A stretch of DNA of 64,000 nucleotides from Pegoplata infirma (taxonomy: Eukaryota > Arthropoda > Insecta > Diptera > Anthomyiidae). The stretch lies in contig OY992536.1 in the NCBI GenBank assembly GCA_963921195.1, forward strand, positions 177,824,995 to 177,888,994, in the 5' to 3' direction. Positions within the stretch are counted from its first letter, which is position 1. The number at the start of each line of letters is the position of its first letter. The notes under the pieces were generated by a model. The model had not been told where the DNA came from and searched no databases. It saw nothing but the letters and a program-made list of their open reading frames with translations. Below are positions 10,817 to 21,787 of the stretch, one piece after another. Both the position numbers and the translations under genes were made by a program.

Positions 10817-12361
10817 TAATACCGTCCGACAAAAATGAATAAAAATCATTAAACCCGTACTGGATAATATACGTTTGAAACTTAAGACTAAATGTAGTAA
10901 AACTGTATTGACAGTTTTTATTTTCGTGATCCTGTTTTCTTTTAAAAGGATTTCGAAGTTTTAGAGGATTACATTTTATAAAATATTTTTTTTAATATTT
11001 TTACTTGATAGCAAATGAAAGAGGAAGATCTCTCCTAATTTTCATTATTTTTTATTTTTACATATCAGGAAAAAGGAGGTAAGTTACGTCCTTTCAAAAA
11101 TTTATCCTTCAATTTCATTCAAAATTTTCAACAAAATATTTTGATAAAGTTTTCAAATGACTTTATTAACATCCTTTTATCCTGATATTGCTGATAGTAA
11201 AAATTGAAAAATTAGGGGAGATCCTCCTCTTTCATGTGCCATCACCAGTGTTATCCCAGGACAAGTACAAATATTTTAAAAATATCTTACAAAATGTATC
11301 CATTAAAACTTTGAAGTCCTTTTAAAAGGAAACAAGATCACTAAATGAAAAACTTTATTTGCAGTTTTACTCCATTTGATCTCTACTTTCAGACGTATGT
11401 ATATTAGACCGGGTCGAAAAAAAAGTTCCCATTGTGCGGGCTTAATTTTAAAGCTTACCTCGAAAAAGTTCCATAGCCAAAATATAAGATTTTTAGGTCG
11501 CGATTTGGTACCGCCGAAATCGTTATTTGTTCATAACTTTGTCATTTGATGTCCGATCGTTTAAAAAAAAAAAATTGTTTGAAAGTCCTCCGCGAGTACT
11601 AAATTTGACCCATATCTAGTTTTGACCTCTGAGCTCATCTTCGTGTCATGAGTGTTAGTTTCTCAGCTTTCTACCCACCTAAATGATTTTTATTTTTCCA
11701 TTAAATTATAGCATTAAAAAATTCATGAAATTCTTCCCTTAGAAGTACCCTCTTAAATTAATTAACAAAAAAGTTACATTCAATTTTAAATTTCCATAGA
11801 AAAAAATTTAAAACACTTGTTTGTATGTATTTAAATACAAACTAAAAAAATTAAATATAGTTTAAAGGCGTAATAACAAGTGTTTTTTCTAATTTTCTTT
11901 ATATTGTATATGAAAATCTTAAATCAAATGTAACTTTTTTGTTAATAAATTTAACTGGATACTTCCAAGGGAAGAATTTCATGAATTTTTTAGTGCTATA
12001 ATTTAATGGAAAAATAAAAATCATTTAAGTGGGTAGAAAGATGAGAAACTTACAATCATAACAAGAAGATGACCTCTGAGGTTAAAACCAGATATGAGTC
12101 AACTTTAGTACTCGCTGAGGACTTTCTAACGATTTTTTTTTTAAAACGATCGGACATCAAGTGACAAAGCTATGAACAAAAAACGATTTCGGCGGTACCA
12201 AATCGCGACCTAAAAATCTAATATTTTGGCTATGGAACTTTTTCGAGGTAAGCTTTAAAATTAAGCCCGCACAATGGGAACTTTTTTTCTCCTTTATGGT
12301 CGACCCAGTCTAATGTATATCATTCGGTTCATGTATAGTACTGGCTGTCGGATGGTGTAAT
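10817..12361 (+). mobile_element. Palindromic MITE family F, copy 2
   Basis: Ends are ATACCGTCCGACAAAAA and GGCTGTCGGATGGTGTAAT. The two halves mirror each other: 'ccttttaaaaggaaac' type words and 'gagatc(t)ctcct' occur in both orientations, and 'tggataatatacgtttgaaa' faces 'cagacgtatatcat'. A palindromic element at 11405-12312 is inserted in its right end. Confidence 0.6.
11405..12312. mobile_element. Palindromic element with exact 8-bp TSD
   Basis: Ends are TAGACCGGGTCGA and TCGACCCAGTCTA, flanked by an exact 8-bp duplication atgtatat (11397-11404 and 12313-12320). Almost the whole element is one inverted repeat: arms of about 430 bp meet around 11850, with shared blocks such as 'gttcccattgtgcgggctta' and 'ggtcgcgatttggtaccgcc'. 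The 8-bp TSD suggests hAT-type mobilisation; no transposase is present. Confidence 0.7.
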
Positions 12362-12396
12362 ATTTAAAGATGTATATCGAATAAGGGGGACCTTAT

Positions 12397-15035
12397 TATA
12401 CCCTTCAACCACAGTATGGGGGTATACTCACCTTGTCATTGCGTTTGTAACGTATCGAAATATCGGTCGGGAAACCCATAAAGTATATGGGGGTTTTCGT
12501 GTCAACTGACACAACTTTTGAAACCGATGTCTTCCGATCGGGATGAAATTTGCACCAAGGTTAGTCCTATTGGATAGTAGTTCAGACACAATTTTTCAAC
12601 GAGATCGGTCAAGAACTCTCTAGAGGGGGTCGAAATTTGACATTTTGGCCAAAGAGGTGTTGATTCTCATCCATGTAACTTCTTACCTATTGTTTTTAGC
12701 AAAATGTGTCCCAAAGAGTTTAGATAGCTATTTCTTCAGTCTTTCGAAAAAAAAATAAAAAAAAAATAAAAAAAAAATTTTTGATTTTTTTTCTTAAAAA
12801 TCCAAAACTTTTTTGACTTTTTCCTCAAATTGGGCCTTTTTTTTTTTTTTTTTTTATTCAAAAGAAAGCTTAGGTGATTTCCTTTAAGAGCTGTGGGGTC
12901 GCTTAGTGGGATGCGAGTGGGATATCTATGAAAAAAAAATTTTTTTAACTTTGGAACACAAAAAATGGTTCTTCAATTTGCACTATTAGGCGTGGGATAG
13001 CTAACCAGTTTTCGATTTCAATCCGCGATACCCTCTAATTTTTTTAGGTTCGAAAAAGAAAGCACGAGCCAAAAAATGGGGGCGGTGGGTAGGGGCCATA
13101 TGGCCCCTCATTGGGGTCAAAGTTGGGCGTAAAGAGGTAAAAATCCCCAAAATGCCCCAAAACTCCCCTAGAAACGCCCCTGGAGGGGTGCAATGTGAGA
13201 CCGACCTCCAATAATTTTCTGCCCCCAACATTTTTCTTGAACATACCTTTCCCCTATTTCCACTTCCTAAGGGGGCTCCCATACAAAACATTTTTAAAAA
13301 ATTTGATCCTACCATTCTAACTTACCCTAAAGTGCCCCTAGTGGGGCCAAATGTATGACCGACCTCCATTATTTTATTAATTCCAACATTTTTTGCAAAC
13401 ATACCTACAATGTATCTTTAACCCTTAAGGTGGTCCCCATACATTTCTTTTAATTTTTATAAATTTGTTTTATTAAACCAGCTGCTACCGCCCCTACCGT
13501 GCCTCCTAGAGAGGCAAAAATTACGACCAACCCCCATTATTTTTTAGTTACCAACATTTTGTCTGAACATCATAACACCTTATCTCCACTCCTTAAGGGG
13601 CTCCCATACATTATAAAAACATGTATTTTTAAAAACTAATAAAAAAATAAAAAAAAATGTATGGGGACCCCCTTAAGAGTTGAAAATAAAGGGTAGGTAT
13701 ATTCTAAGAAAATGTTGGAGTTGAAAAAATATTGTTGGTCGGTCATACATTTTACATCTCTAGGGGCACCCTATGGACAGTTAGAGCGGTAGGAGCAAAT
13801 TTTATAAAAATGTCATTTTGTATGGGAGCCCCCTTAGGAAGTGGAAATAGGGGTAAGGTATGTTCAAGAAAAATGTTGGGGGCAGAAAATTATTGGAGGT
13901 CGGTCTCACATTGCACCCCTCCAGGGGCGTTTCTATGGGAGTTTTGGGGCTTTTGGAGGATTTCTACCTCTTTACGCCCAACTTTGACCCCAATGAGGGG
14001 CCATATGGCCCTTCCCCACCGCCCCCATTTTTTGGCTCGTGCTTTCTTTTTCGAACCTAAAAAAATTAGAGGGTATCGCGGATCGAAATCGAAAACTGGT
14101 TAGCTATCCCACGCCTAATAGTGCAAATTGAAGAACCGTTTTTTGTGTTCCAAAGTTAAAAAAATTTTTTTTTCATAGATATCCCACTCGCATCCCACTA
14201 AGCGACCCCACATCTCTTAAAGGAAATCACCTAAGCTTTCTTTTGAATCAAAAAAAAAAAAAAAAAAAGGGCCCAATTTGAGGAAAAAGTCAAAAAAGTT
14301 TTGGATTTTTAAGAAAAAAAATCAAAAATTTTTTTTTTATTTTTTTTTTATTTTTTTTTCGAAAGACTGAAGAAATAGCTATCTAAACTCTTTGGGACAC
14401 ATTTTGCTAAAAGCAATAGGTAAGAAGTAACATGGATGAGAATCAACACCTCTTTGGCCAAAATGTCAAATTTCGACCCCCTCTAACTCAGAGAGTTCTT
14501 GACCGATCTCGTTGAAAAATTGTGTCTGAACTACTATCCAATAGGACTAACCTTGGTGCAAATTTCATCCCGATCGGAAGACATCGGTTTCAAAAGTTGT
14601 GTCAGTTGACACGAAAACCCCCATATATATTATTGATCCATGATCGATTCTAAGACATTCTATTAATGTCCGTCTGTCCGTCCGTCCGTCTGTCTGTAGA
14701 TAACACAATGCAGTCCAAAATAAAACAGCTGGACTCCTGAAGTTTGGCACAAATATGTATCATGTTCATAGGCAGGTTAAGTTCGTGAATTAGCAAAATC
14801 GGGCAAGGGGGAAAAAAGTTCCCTCTTGAAGAACTGAACCAACCTCTGAAAAAATACACGTTTTTTTAAATTTTTTTGTATTTTTGTTAAATAAATGAAA
14901 CATTTGGTATATTTATCGCGATGGGTAGGTTCTCTCAACGTCCCCTATTGACTCCATCACCCCCCACCCCAAAACACGCCCCTGAAATTTTTTTTTTACA
15001 ATTTGGAGGGTATAAGAATTTAACACTCTCACTTG
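12397..15035 (+). mobile_element. DINE-1-like element split by a long inverted repeat
   Basis: It begins TATACCCTTCAACCACAGTA with a GGGGGTATA return arm, runs through 'aaatatcggtcgggaaaccc', and continues after the insertion at 14623 with 'gatccatgatcgattctaag' and 'gtccgtctgtccgtccgtcc'. It ends 'ggagggtataag...tcacttg' plus T's. Without the insertion it would be about 500 bp. Confidence 0.65.
12489..14622. mobile_element. 2.1-kb long inverted repeat (foldback element)
   Basis: The left end GGGGGTTTTCGTGTCAACTG is matched exactly in inverse by the last bases before 14623. The arms stay closely similar for about 1 kb each, meeting near 13556: for example 'ctttgggacacattttgcta' and 'ttagctatcccacgcctaat' at the right have inverses at the left. 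Toward the centre each arm contains ~155-bp repeats built on 'gaccgacctccattatttt' and 'gggctcccataca'. Open frames in the arms are mirror images of each other and look non-coding. The flanks are AT-only, so the TSD is ambiguous. Confidence 0.75.
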
Positions 15036-15128
15036 TTTTTTATTTTCGATTTTCAAAAATCGGGAGCCCGGTTTTGTGTGAGGATAGGATAGAAAAAAAT
15101 TTGACAAAAATATCAGCTCTATAGGTTA

Positions 15129-15973
15129 AAAATTGCCGTGCCGCACGAACACTAAAGTTTGTTTAAGAGAACAAAATTGGGGAAAAATGAAAAATGTCTT
15201 GCTTTATATCTATTTTTTTTAATTTTGATGCGCTGAACGCGAATATCAAAAAAAAAAAAAAATCAAGTAAGAAAGTTATAGTCGGTCAATACCCTACACC
15301 AGTGTTTTCCGAAAAACGGGTCCCAAGTTCAAACATGTCCCAAGTTTTGTCAAATCTTTAATAAGTGTAAAACACACTCACAAAACAAATTTGAGTGAAA
15401 AATTTCGAAAGAATATCTATTATAATACGGTTATTAGATTCATTTGAGCTACAATTAAAGGGGGCCTTAGTATGGGGGCTAGGTCTAAACATGGACAGAT
15501 TTTTCAATTTGAATAGGCTTCGTCCTTAGGCCAAGAGAGGTTTAAGTTTCAAATTTCAAGTCAATTGATTAAAAATTGCTAAATCGACTTAAAGAGTGAT
15601 TCTGAGTCGATCGGTATACTTAAAAGTGGGTTCAGGACCAAACATCAGCACAAACTCATTATACCCCGTACCACAGAGTGGTGTAGGGTATACAAATTGA
15701 AATCGGTCGAACAGTTTTCGAGATATCGTTAAAATAAGCAAAAATTTCGGTTTTTTCAACGATAAAGAATTTTTGAAAACCAAATATCAAAATTTAAAAT
15801 TACGATATCTTAAAAACTGTTCGACCGATTGTAATTTTTTTTCGTATTCAGCTCATAAAAATTAATAAATACGATGTATCGTAAGACATTTTATTATTAT
15901 TATTTTTTTTTTATTTTGCTCTAATTTTGTTCTCACAAATAAACTTAATGTGCGTGCGCGGCACGGCAATTTT
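15129..15973. mobile_element. TIR element with AAAATTGCCGTGC ends
   Basis: AAAATTGCCGTGCCGC at the left faces GCGGCACGGCAATTTT at the right. The inner arms also match ('gagaacaaaatt' with 'aattttgttctc'). A DINE-1-like copy (15264-15692, minus) is inserted. 'acgatatcttaaaaactgtt' near 15803 mirrors 'aacagttttcgagatatcgt' near 15712. Confidence 0.55.
15264..15692 (-). mobile_element. DINE-1-like element, complete, minus strand
   Basis: Read on the minus strand it starts TATACCCTACACCACTCTGT (hairpin with 'ggtacggggtata'), continues 'tttaagtataccgatcgact', and ends 'gactataactttcttacttg'. About 430 bp, the shortest copy with both ends in this window. Confidence 0.7.
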
Positions 15974-16078
15974 CAGCCGATCGAGCTCATATTTTGGTAT
16001 ACTATTTTTTTTAACTTAACCTAACACAAACTTGGCCTACGATTTTGAAACAGATGAGGTTTCAGTTTTCCCATACAT

Positions 16079-16814
16079 TGCACACTGGGTAATTTGAGCC
16101 ACTTTTTAGGCCAAAATTAGTTACGGCCAAAGTTTTGGACCGATATGGCTGAAATTTGGAATATAAGAGTTCTTTTTGAGCCCGCACGGCTGGGTTTTTT
16201 GATTTTTTAAATGGTGGAATTTTTTAGGGTTGCCACCATATAAAAAATATTAATAAGACTAAATATCTCAAAATCGCACAGACCATTTTTTTTTTGAAAC
16301 TTGCCACTGTAAAAATAGGCAAGGAGGCAAACAAAATGGCTTATAAGCCATTTGGTTTGGTTTTTCTTGGGAAAGTCGTAAATTTTTCCGTGGGCCTTGT
16401 GCTACCTCAACGGCAAATTTATCCAAAAAATTTACTTGAACTTGAAAAAAAAAAATTAATAATTTAATTAATTTAAGCTTTTCGAGATATTCAGTTTTTT
16501 CTCTTTTTTTATGTGGTGGCAACCCTAAGAAAGTACCACAATAAAAAAAACCCAAAATCTTAGCTGTGCGTGCTCATGGAAAACTCTTACATTTCAAATT
16601 TCAGCTATTTAAAAAAGTGATCCGTCGAGATATTCACATTTTCAAATTTTTTCATATGGTGGCAACCCTAAAATTTCCCTACAAAAAATCAAAAAAACCA
16701 GATGTGCGTGCTCGTGAAAAACATTAAAATTCCAAATTTCAGCCATATCGGTCCAAAACTTAAGGTATAATTAATGTTGGCCTAATAAGTTGCTTAAATT
16801 GCCAATGTGTGCAC
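16079..16814. mobile_element. Foldback element with GCACACTGGG-like ends
   Basis: 'GCACACTGGGTAATTTGAGC' at the left faces 'GCTTAAATTGCCAATGTGTGC' at the right, followed inward by 'ttaggcc' on both sides. 'gaccgatatggctgaaattt' at the left has its inverse near 16735, and the phrase 'ggttgccaccatat' (or inverse) occurs three times. No protein frame. Confidence 0.55.
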
Positions 16815-16829
16815 TACAAGATGAGGCTG

Positions 16830-17390
16830 TCTGAAAGAAAATTGATATCTCAAAAAGTGCAAAAAAGTGCAACGGAAAATAAAAAAAAATGAATTCAGAA
16901 TTATTTTCTTTAAATTTTTCATCAATCAAAAACACGGCACACCACGGCTAACATTATTAAAAGCTTATGCGAAGTTTATATTCATTGAAAAAGTCATTTA
17001 TTTAAGGTTAAGTTATAATTACACGTTTTGTTAAAAAAAGCAATAACGTCCACCAAAATATTTTGCTATTTTTTTATTACTTAATATGCCCTCTCTTCTC
17101 CATATTATACACGATATCCTTCTTTATGTTTAATAGCTGAAAAAATCGTTTGAATTTATATCAAAATTAGGCGTTTTATATTGCACTGTGCACGTTGCTT
17201 GAAAATGCCGAATTCGACTGCCCGTCAATCAGTTTATATTTGTTTTTTGGAAAAACCAAATATGCAGTTATTTGCTTTAATATTTTCTAAATCGAACGTA
17301 ATTAACAAAAACATTATTATTGTTAGTTCGAAAAATGATTTTTGGCCAAGATTTCGGTTCAAATTACCTACTGTGCATTGGAGGTCTATA
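16830..17390. other. AT-rich DNA, nothing recognised
   Basis: A 78-codon frame (17181-17417) has no recognisable domain and runs into the next repeat, so it is not annotated as a gene. Confidence 0.35.
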
Positions 17391-18185
17391 CACAAAAAAA
17401 CTTTGTCAAATTACTAGAAAAGGTCTCCTAATCCCATTTTACCAATATTTGACAGTTTTCCTTGTTTTTTAACAAATAATTTTCGATCGAAATTTACATT
17501 CTTTTTTGTAATTTTACAGTTTTTCTTGTAATTTTACAAATTTCCAAGGTTTTTTGCAAAAAAATCTAGAAAATTTACGAGAATTTCTTGTAAGTTTTAT
17601 TTCGCCAAAAAAGTTGTAAATTTAAAATTTTATTGGTAAAAATCTTGTAAAATTACAAAAAAGCTCCTCTAGTAAAAATCATTTCGTATATAACCATGTA
17701 TAAATTTATACAAATATATATTTTTATACATATTGAGATCTTATTATATTTAATTATATAAAAAATCAATCAGATAAGACCAAATTTCGAATCAAATTAT
17801 ATAAAATTTGATATAACTCCTGATACAATTTTATAAAATTTGATACGAGTTTTGGTCTTATCTGAGAAATTTGTTATATAATTTTATATAATTAGATCAT
17901 TTTATGTAAAATTAGATATATTTGTATCAATTTATACATGGATATATACAAAACCATTTTTACTACGGTCGTAATTTTAACTAGGAATTCTCGTAAAATA
18001 GGAGGTAAGTTTTATCGCGTCAAAAATATTTGTAAATTTACAATTTTATTGGTAAAAAGCTAGTAAAATTACAAAATTATTGGTAAAAAGCTTGTAAAAT
18101 TCCAAGGAATTGTTGTCAAAGAGGAGGTAGCAAAACAAAAGTTACAAACTTTTCTTGTAATTTTACAAGTTTTTTTTTTTGGGTG
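17391..18185 (-). mobile_element. L-family MITE copy 2
   Basis: Inverse of the copy at 6791-7282: it starts after a TA (17389-17390) with CACAAAAAAACTTTGTC, followed by 'aatcccattttaccaatatt' and 'tttttcttgtaattttac'. It is longer than copy 1 because a palindromic MITE (17670-17974) sits inside. Confidence 0.55.
17670..17974. mobile_element. Palindromic MITE nested in L copy
   Basis: 'tagtaaaaatcatttcgtat' at the left faces 'aaaccatttttacta' at the right; then 'aaccatgtataaatttatac' faces 'tatcaatttatacatgg', and 'cagataagaccaaattt' faces 'ttggtcttatctg'. The whole ~305 bp is one imperfect palindrome. Confidence 0.6.
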
Positions 18186-19273
18186 AAACTAATTTATCAA
18201 AATCCGCTATTTTTACTACGGCCCTCGTAGTTTTTTCGCGCTATAATATTTATTTAATAATCAAAAACAACATTAGAGGGTTCTCACGATTGTTTTGTTT
18301 AACTTAAAAAGATCGCGAAAAAAATCCAAGCAACTTTATGTTTTAACAAATACAAAAAACAAAAATAAAAAAACGATATGATATTGTTTAACTATACTAT
18401 AGTGTGTTTTTTATATAATTTTTTGTTTGATATTTTTTTATTGTTTTATTAAGGTTTAAACAAATGAAAATCAAAATACTAGCACTAAGATTTTTATATG
18501 GTTGTAAACAGCATTCAGCAAATATAGCTAAAATGTATACGCACTATGGGTCGGTTAATCGAGAGGGTGCTTTTCGTAAAGGAGTATGACATTAAGGTAA
18601 CACTGAAAGGGGAGGTGCTGTAAGTGGAAATTATGAACGTTACGAAATTTTAAAAAAATTTTAATGTTTGACAATTTTTTTTTGTTATTTCCGGCCCATT
18701 ATGTCCTATGTTCATTTGTCCGTCGTACACTACATACACCAAACAACCAACCACCATCACTGTGTGCAGTGCAGTAAAAATAATTTTGTGTCAAGGTTTG
18801 CACTGTATTACTGAAAAAGGAGTTTTTTTTTTATAGAATTTTTAGATTAATTTCATGATTTTCAAATAGACACAAAATCTAAACTGAAAAATAATATGAT
18901 CATTGTTGTTACTACATTAATAAAATTAACAAAAAATAAATAAATTGTAGGTACAAAAGTGAGAAACAAACATTAAAAAATGTTTTTCTGTTATAAAAAA
19001 CACTATTTATTACATCGTCATTAGTAATTTTTTTGTGTTCTTGTTGTAATAAATGAATTAATACAATCATAAGACATAATTAGACTAAAAATTTTACAAT
19101 ACTAAATTTCTTAAGTTAAATATTTGCTTTTGTGAGATATTATAAATATAATTAACAATTTGATTAATTAATTTCTAAATTAACACTTGTATTTTAAGCT
19201 ACACCATCTACTGATGTAATTCGCTGCAGCTAACAGAAACCTCTTTATTTAAATTTTTACGCTTTTAGAAAGC
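18186..19273. other. Low-copy AT-rich DNA, no gene recognised
   Basis: No terminal repeats and no coding frame with recognisable features. 'ccaaacaaccaaccaccatc' near 18738 is a simple-sequence patch. Confidence 0.35.
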
Positions 19274-19914
19274 AAGTGAACTAAAGTATCCAAAAAACCG
19301 CCGATTTTCAAAAACCGTTAAACGGTTTACTCGAAAAATCTAAAATTTAAAAACCCGGTTTCGGTTTTTATATAAAAAACCGGTCAAAAAACCGGTAAAA
19401 AAACGAAATTTTTTAATTATATAGAAGAAGATAAAATACAAAATTATTTTATTAAATTCACTTAACTTAAAACATGAAAAAACGTTTGGTTTTATATTCT
19501 AAAATCATGTTTTAGAAATAAAAAACAATTTTTGAGTTGTGGTTGTGTAAGAGTTTTTGATTATTTTTAATAAAATTTGATTTTTGTTTATTAATGACGT
19601 TCGATATTTGTTTTGCAAAATAAAGCTCAAAATTTTGGACCAAAATCGCTGCCAATTTGTTCTATAAATTCTGTGGCAAAAAGGAAGAAGTGCATAAGTC
19701 GAGTTATGGTAATCTTGTTTCGTTATTTTTATTTAATTACTCTTTACATATTAACCCCTATCACGATTGTAGAAATAATCTACATCATATTTTTTATTGA
19801 AAATGTCAATTAACTTTGATTTTGTATTACAATAATTTTCTTAAAAGTGCTCTGGAAAAAATGATTAAAAAACACTTATGCAGTTTTTCCTTTTTGCCAC
19901 AGAACTGCAAAGCA

Positions 19915-20075
19915 GGGAACCAAGCCGATCGGCTCAAAATCGGCGGCGCGCCGCCGCCGACCTATTTTTGACATCTTACGCCGCCGCCGATTTTGTCGGC
20001 TCACATCGGCTTAAACCAAGCCGCCGAATCAATCGACTCCGTCAAATAAATCGGCGCGGTGCACCGCGGTGACTT
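19915..20075. other. GC-rich CCG-repeat island inside a hAT
   Basis: In DNA otherwise about three-quarters A+T, this stretch is dominated by 'gccgccga', 'atcggcggcg' and 'ccgatcggct' words in both orientations. The inverse pairs around 'gccgatcggc' and 'cgccgccgccga' suggest folding. An open frame crosses it, but the composition, not a protein, is the striking feature. Confidence 0.5.
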
Positions 20076-20112
20076 ATACCCAATTCACCTTTGGTGTGAA
20101 TTGGGTATAAGT
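20072..20112. other. Perfect 16-bp-stem hairpin
   Basis: CTTATACCCAATTCAC and GTGAATTGGGTATAAG flank a 7-nt loop. It resembles the TATACCC start hairpin of the DINE-1-like elements, but no element body follows. Not followed by a T-run, so it is not a terminator. Confidence 0.55.
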
Positions 20113-20394
20113 TCTTGTTGTGAGAACGTAGCCTTATACCCTGCTCTCGCTTACATCTAAAAAAGGTTTTTAAGAAAATACTTTTAGCAATTTCTTTATG
20201 CTATTGTAGTATATTGAAAGATCGTCATTAGCTCAATATTCCATTACCATATAGTGTCATTTTATGGAAATAGAATAATGAATTAACGATACGATTTGAC
20301 GACTATCAAGTTACATAATTACCACACAGGATATTAACCCCATAATCATTATGTGCCAATTTTAAATCATGTCACCAAAATTTTAAAATTAATC

Positions 20395-20500
20395 AAATTT
20401 CAGCAGGAAGTGTTTTTCCGCAATTGTTATCGTACATTTTTAATGAAAACATAATTCCGTCGCGATTTTCCGCCAAACTTCACAATTCACAGATGTGTTT
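20395..20500 (-). mobile_element. Fragment of the MITE seen at 38957-39120
   Basis: 'ggaagtgtttttccgcaatt' followed by 'aattccgtcgcgattttccgccaaac' matches the interior of 38957-39120, but the termini are missing. It lies inside the hAT at 19282-20850. Confidence 0.45.
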
Positions 20501-20514
20501 TGAAAAAGAAAATT

Positions 20515-20660
20515 CTATTTGTAATTTAATTCGAAAATTCTTTTTGTAATTCGAAGATTCCATTTGTATTTCGAAGATTCGACTTGTAATTCGAAAATTC
20601 GATTTGTAATTTGAAAATTCAATATCAATTGTAATTCAAAATAGATCAACTGTAATTCGA
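20515..20660. repeat. 21-bp satellite block
   Basis: Repeats of 'aattcgaagattc' and 'ttgtaattcgaaaattcga', the same satellite as in 7367-9714 and 23986-24720, here inside a hAT. Confidence 0.55.
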
Positions 20661-21086
20661 ACAAGTGAGAGTGTTAAGTTCGGCTGTGCAGTGCAAAGTG
20701 ACACCAATGTTTAAAAATTAAACTGGTTAAACCGACATAAAAACACCGGTTTTTCGAATAACCGAATTTGAATAAAAACCGAAACCGGCCGGGTTTTTGA
20801 AAATGAAAAAACCGGTCCACCGGTTTTCGGTTTCGGTTTTGGATACTCTAAAGTGAACATTTAATTTTTTCAGAATGTTTTTTTTTGTTGCTGGGTTCTA
20901 TATTCTGAATTTCAATCAAAAAGTACCGAAGCACAAATTTTGACAGTCTAAGAATTTAAACTTGTCAGAATGTTTTTTTCGCTGGATGATCCTACATTCA
21001 CCATTTCAAGTCTCTGGAATCATAATTTCACGAAATAGAAAAAGAACCAAAGTTTCAAAAAAAATTTCATGTTTATAACACCATTA

Positions 21087-21760
21087 CACAGAAAATAAAA
21101 TCGTCAAATTTAAATTAACAAACAGCAATTGTAAATCAACCAAACATGATATCAACAAAACATTTAATAAAAACGGCCACCTGTTAGTCTATAATACAAA
21201 ACTTCGATTTTGTTTTTAACAAACTCAGTCAAGTAATTTTATTTCAAAATTATTTTATCATGTCAACAAATAGTTTTTGTGTTTGTTGAATTTCTTTGTT
21301 GAAAAAAAAATAAGATTTTTTACGTTTGTCAGATCAACAAATTGTGTTTGTTGAATTTTTTTGTTGAAAAAAAAATTTAAGATTTTGTACGTTTGTCAAT
21401 ACAAATAATAATTTTAGAGAACTATTACAAACTCGTTTATCAATTTTTTTTAAATTTTTTTTCAACAATCAATATTTACAAACGTTACACTCTAAACAAA
21501 TGAGTCCAGTTTCCTACTATAAATTGGGTAAATTTCAACAAATTCCAATAATATACTACTATAAATGTGTAAATTTCCAATAATTTTTTGGTATAACTAC
21601 ACATTTTGTGTAAATTTACCCAATTTATAGTAGGAAACTGAAATCATTTTAATTAGAGTGTAGTTTATATCACAAATTTCCGTATAGGAGCACTTTCAGT
21701 AAAAAGGTTAATTGTATTCACAAATATGGGGGTCAATATAACAATTCGGTTTTTTCTGTG
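21087..21760 (-). mobile_element. TA-flanked TIR element, CACAGAAAA termini, both ends intact
   Basis: CACAGAAAATAAAATCG at the left and TTTTTTCTGTG at the right lie between TA dinucleotides (21085-21086, 21761-21762). It matches 4971-6177 in inverse orientation. 'ttgttgaattttttttgttgaa'-like words repeat. A small MITE (21488-21660) is inserted. Confidence 0.65.
21488..21660. mobile_element. TA-flanked MITE, CACTCTAA termini, copy 1
   Basis: CACTCTAAACAAATGAG at the left faces CATTTTAATTAGAGTG at the right, between TA dinucleotides. 'cctactataaattgggtaaa' and its inverse flank the centre. A second copy of similar length lies at 39375-39543. Confidence 0.7.
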
Positions 21761-21787
21761 TATTTAAGGAAATCAAAAAAGCATCAA

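Larger units (their letters stand above)
19282..20850. mobile_element. hAT element 'ACCGG' family, copy 1, exact 8-bp TSD
   Basis: Left end TAAAGTATCCAAAAAACCG, right end GGTTTTGGATACTCTA, flanked by an exact 8-bp duplication aagtgaac (19274-19281, 20851-20858). The subterminal regions are full of 'aaccggttt' words in both orientations. A 720-bp copy is at 39895-40614; this one is longer because of extra internal DNA at about 19680-20690. No transposase frame. Confidence 0.8.

Noticed and set aside
13001..14103. Pair of 104- and 123-codon frames with nearly the same predicted protein (13001-13315 minus, 13732-14103 plus)
   Set aside because: They are mirror images in the two arms of the long inverted repeat, have no recognisable domain, and their similarity is explained by the palindrome.
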